DNA of 6,306 bases from an archaeon (GTDB lineage: Archaea > Nanobdellota > Nanobdellia > SCGC-AAA011-G17 > GW2011-AR17), in contig JAHFJQ010000032.1 of NCBI GenBank assembly GCA_023245755.1, positions 3,602 to 9,907 of the forward strand, given 5' to 3'. Positions 4,939-6,306 of the stretch are shown piece by piece (position 1 is the stretch's first letter; every line of letters starts with the position of its first letter). The position numbers and the translations under genes were made by a program. The notes under the pieces were generated by a model. It searched no databases. It saw only the letters and a list, made by a program, of their open reading frames with translations, and was not told the DNA's origin.

Positions 4939-4944
4939 TATATA
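4939..4944 (-). promoter_or_regulatory. TATA box for the DUF1328 gene
   Basis: TATATA within CCTATATACT on the minus strand is centred 24-25 nt upstream of ATG 4917, predicting a leaderless transcript. It supports choosing this start over the upstream ATG at 5061. Confidence 0.58.
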
Positions 4945-4990
4945 GGCTTGTGTAGTATAACCCCATACAACGTAAATGCTCTTTCTTGCA

Positions 4991-5440
4991 CTAAAACTTT
5001 TGAGCACCGAAAAGATACAATTTCTCATTGAAAATCTTATTATCCTTCCAATGTTGTACATTCACCCGATAAATTGTTTTCTGCTCGCCTTGCGGGTTTT
5101 GAATATTTATGCCCCATTCTGTCATTGAGACATCATTTTCTATTCCCCCAAAGGTAACAGACTTTATATCTGAGCTATTAATTCCTTTTATTTCCTGAAG
5201 AAAACCCATCTCTTTGAGACCATTTGCTTCTTTTCCAGCTAAAGGAGGACTCCCATTCAATTGTATAACAACATCCTCTCTATAATATTTTTCAAATGCA
5301 TCTCTGATTTTCCCTTGTTTAATTAAAGCGTTTAATTTTTCTACAGTGGTCTTCAACTTTTCCCTTTTATGATTACTTGCGTCTCTCTTCCTTACTTCCC
5401 TTTTTTTAGGGAAACTAAATAGATTCAAAAATGCACTCAT
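4991..5440 (-). CDS. SnoaL-like / NTF2-fold protein
   Basis: A 149-aa protein whose residues 31-148 look like the NTF2-like cone fold of SnoaL-type proteins. There is an N-terminal helix (TTVEKLNALIKQGKIRDAFEKYY), then YREDVVIQLNGSPPLAGKEA (a typical 'bad weather' segment of the fold), a helix, and three to four long strands including VSMTEWGINIQNPQGEQ, KTIYRVNVQHWKDNKI and FNEKLYLF. Members bind small molecules or act as enzymes or scaffolds, and the substrate cannot be read from sequence. Residues 11-30 form a strongly basic, Arg/Lys-rich leader (PKKREVRKR), unusual for the fold and possibly for contact with membrane lipid or nucleic acid. The ATG at 5440 has a Shine-Dalgarno site GGAGG (5448-5452) at 7-nt spacing. 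It lies 31 bp downstream of the repeat-protein gene and very likely shares its transcript. Confidence 0.8.
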   Translation of the reverse strand: MSAFLNLFSFPKKREVRKRDASNHKREKLKTTVEKLNALIKQGKIRDAFEKYYREDVVIQLNGSPPLAGKEANGLKEMGFLQEIKGINSSDIKSVTFGGIENDVSMTEWGINIQNPQGEQKTIYRVNVQHWKDNKIFNEKLYLFGAQKF

Positions 5441-5471
5441 GGTTGTTCCTCCTTCCTTTCATTGATTGCTG

Positions 5472-5747
5472 TTAAAAATAAAGCAAATACGTCCCAAAAG
5501 ATAAAAATATAAGTACCAATAAGGATATGGCTACAGCCATACCCCGATACCCATCTTTTATCTCTCTTCTATTCGTTGTCAGTTCATCGTTTCTTAATCG
5601 GCTTTCCGTTAAGATCCTATCTGCCTTATGTCTCCTCTCTTTTGTTATGCCATCGTTTCTTATTCGACCCTCTCTTGTATGTTCATCTTCCATTTCTCTT
5701 CGCTCTATTGTTGCCATGTCGTTTTCTCTTCTTTCTTTGTTTGTCAT
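5472..5747 (-). CDS. Tail-anchored-looking membrane protein of six 11-residue repeats
   Basis: A 91-aa protein I do not recognise. Residues 2-67 are six back-to-back 11-residue units: Asp recurs at 10, 21, 32, 43, 54 and 65; Arg at 6, 17, 28, 39, 50 and 61; Thr at 2, 13, 24, 35 and 57 (Leu at 46); Asn at 9, 31 and 53. An 11-residue period (hendecad) is typical of right-handed coiled coils or long amphipathic helices. Residues 70-91 (MAVAISLLVLIFLSFGTYLLYF) form one membrane segment ending at the C-terminus, preceded by basic residues. The likely topology is therefore a cytosolic repeat rod with a C-terminal membrane anchor. The ATG at 5747 has GGAG (5759-5762) 11 nt upstream and a TATA box whose predicted start lies about 20 nt before it. 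First gene of a two-gene unit with the SnoaL-like protein. Confidence 0.82.
   Translation of the reverse strand: MTNKERRENDMATIERREMEDEHTREGRIRNDGITKERRHKADRILTESRLRNDELTTNRREIKDGYRGMAVAISLLVLIFLSFGTYLLYF
5547..5744 (-). repeat. Six tandem 33-bp coding repeats (hendecads)
   Basis: Six consecutive 33-bp units match the six 11-residue protein repeats. At the DNA level several units still share ACA-A(A/G)A-GAG at their start and AA(C)GAT near their end, so they look like diverged duplications of one unit and not chance periodicity. Confidence 0.75.
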
Positions 5748-5789
5748 TTTGTTCTTGTCTCCTTGCTACACATAGTAATGGCTATAGAG

Positions 5790-5796
5790 TATATAT
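5790..5796 (-). promoter_or_regulatory. TATA box for the repeat protein / SnoaL-like operon
   Basis: TATATAT on the minus strand is centred near 5793, predicting a start near 5767 and a 5' UTR of about 20 nt with the GGAG site inside it. This differs from the leaderless promoters elsewhere in the window. Confidence 0.6.
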
Positions 5797-5820
5797 GCTG
5801 GCGCAGTAGTTGTCTAGAAG

Positions 5821-5846
5821 TGTTGTAGGAATAGAAAATTGTTGTA
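5821..5846. repeat. Paired TGTTGTA sites upstream of the operon promoter
   Basis: TGTTGTA occurs at 5821-5827 and 5840-5846, 19 bp apart (about two helical turns), 25-55 bp upstream of the TATA box at 5790-5796. A shorter GTTGT sits at 5809-5813. This spacing suits a dimeric regulator binding one face of the helix, but the motif is short. Nothing else is seen in the 125-bp gap. Confidence 0.3.
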
Positions 5847-5872
5847 TGGGAACACACTTTATTTGTAGGAGC

Positions 5873-6306
5873 TTACACTAATTTTTCGGAATAGCCCCAA
5901 AGAAGATTATAGAGGTTATGATATTCCATTGCGATAATATCATTTTCAATAATAATAGTATGAATAGGATGAATCCAAAGAGTAATATATACAGAGCCAT
6001 TACAGACTATTTGCGTTATTTGGGATGTCTTTGACTGTTGTGTTTTCGGTAAAAGCCTCGCTTCTGTATATTTTAGATTACTCAGGGTTTTAATTTCTTC
6101 ATGAGGAAATTTATAAAAAAGTAATTTGAGCTCAATACGCTCTTTGATTCTTTCTAAATGAAAAGATTTCATAACTTTATCATTGAGAACATTAATGAGA
6201 TTTTCATTCTCTGCAAGCCCATATATCCAAATCTCTGCTTTTTTTTCGAGTACGCTAAATAAAATACTTTTTACAGCATTTAACCCTTCCAGGGTGTACA
6301 CCTTGG
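5873..6306 (-). CDS. TrmB-like transcriptional regulator, C-terminal part (partial, N-terminus off the right edge)
   Basis: The frame stays open to position 6306, so the gene starts outside the window; the GTG at 6301 is internal. The visible 143 or so residues match the effector region that follows the winged helix in archaeal TrmB-like regulators. They open with YTLEGLNAVKSILFSVLE (the 'G-xx-A-V-K' entry helix), then EIWIYGLAENEN, a helix with ERIKERIELKLLFYKF, TEARLLPK, NGSVYITLW, and a closing IIIENDIIAMEYHNLYNLLW. TrmB-type proteins sense sugars or other ligands, but many members of this shorter type have unknown effectors. The lost part should hold the DNA-binding helices. It lies upstream of, and on the same strand as, the repeat-protein operon, separated by 125 bp with a separate promoter, so it may regulate those genes. 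Confidence 0.83.
   Translation of the reverse strand, partial: KVYTLEGLNAVKSILFSVLEKKAEIWIYGLAENENLINVLNDKVMKSFHLERIKERIELKLLFYKFPHEEIKTLSNLKYTEARLLPKTQQSKTSQITQIVCNGSVYITLWIHPIHTIIIENDIIAMEYHNLYNLLWGYSEKLV

Noticed and set aside
4918..5061. N-terminal extension of the DUF1328 gene to ATG 5061
   Set aside because: It overlaps the end of the SnoaL-like gene, has no family-like sequence, and a TATA box sits 24-25 nt before ATG 4917.
5547..5744. 33-bp periodic repeats considered as a CRISPR array
   Set aside because: The units are contiguous with no spacers, diverged, and encode the in-frame repeats of one protein.
5527..5828. Three overlapping plus-strand frames rich in Ser, Leu and Phe
   Set aside because: Antisense to the six hendecad repeats, whose 33-bp periodicity keeps the other frames open. 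The minus-strand protein has a Shine-Dalgarno site, a TATA box and a sensible structure.

Overview
This window is from an archaeon with an AT-rich, tightly packed genome. The evidence is a type II methionine aminopeptidase, the archaeal/eukaryotic-type ribosomal proteins L7Ae, S28e and L24e followed by nucleoside diphosphate kinase (a classic archaeal gene order), TATA boxes about 25-27 nt upstream of start codons, and U-run rather than hairpin ends. Small proteins, overlapping stop codons and a long-form Ndk fit a DPANN lineage such as Woesearchaeota or a relative, but that placement is inferred from style and not proven.

Layout. Positions 1-696 (minus) carry an exodeoxyribonuclease III whose C-terminus lies beyond the left edge. 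It diverges from a complete methionine aminopeptidase gene (774-1661, plus) across a 77-bp gap holding two back-to-back promoters. An unrecognised 307-aa protein with an HDLGH motif (1658-2581, minus) converges on the aminopeptidase and diverges from a small winged-helix regulator (2656-3051, plus). The regulator converges on the ribosomal operon L7Ae > S28e > L24e > ndk (4527 down to 3048, minus). In both convergent pairs the two stop codons overlap in the same tetranucleotide, TTAG.

Right third. 4528-4716 is a 189-bp intergenic stretch with the operon promoter, a kink-turn-like leader for L7Ae and the terminator of the next gene. Then, all on minus, come a 66-aa DUF1328-type membrane protein (4717-4917), a SnoaL/NTF2-like protein (4991-5440), a 91-aa tail-anchored-looking protein built from six 11-residue repeats (5472-5747), and the C-terminal part of a TrmB-like transcriptional regulator (5873-6306, running off the right edge). 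This part looks accessory, perhaps envelope-related and locally regulated, whereas the left two thirds is housekeeping.

Expression logic. Single or first genes (exoIII, map, the HDLGH gene, the HTH gene, DUF1328) have a TATA box 25-27 nt before the ATG, predicting leaderless mRNAs. L7Ae, ndk, the SnoaL-like gene and the repeat protein instead have good Shine-Dalgarno sites. The most notable regulatory element is the L7Ae leader: nearly the whole predicted 5' UTR can fold as a kink-turn that buries the Shine-Dalgarno sequence, which is what autoregulation by L7Ae, a kink-turn-binding protein, would require.
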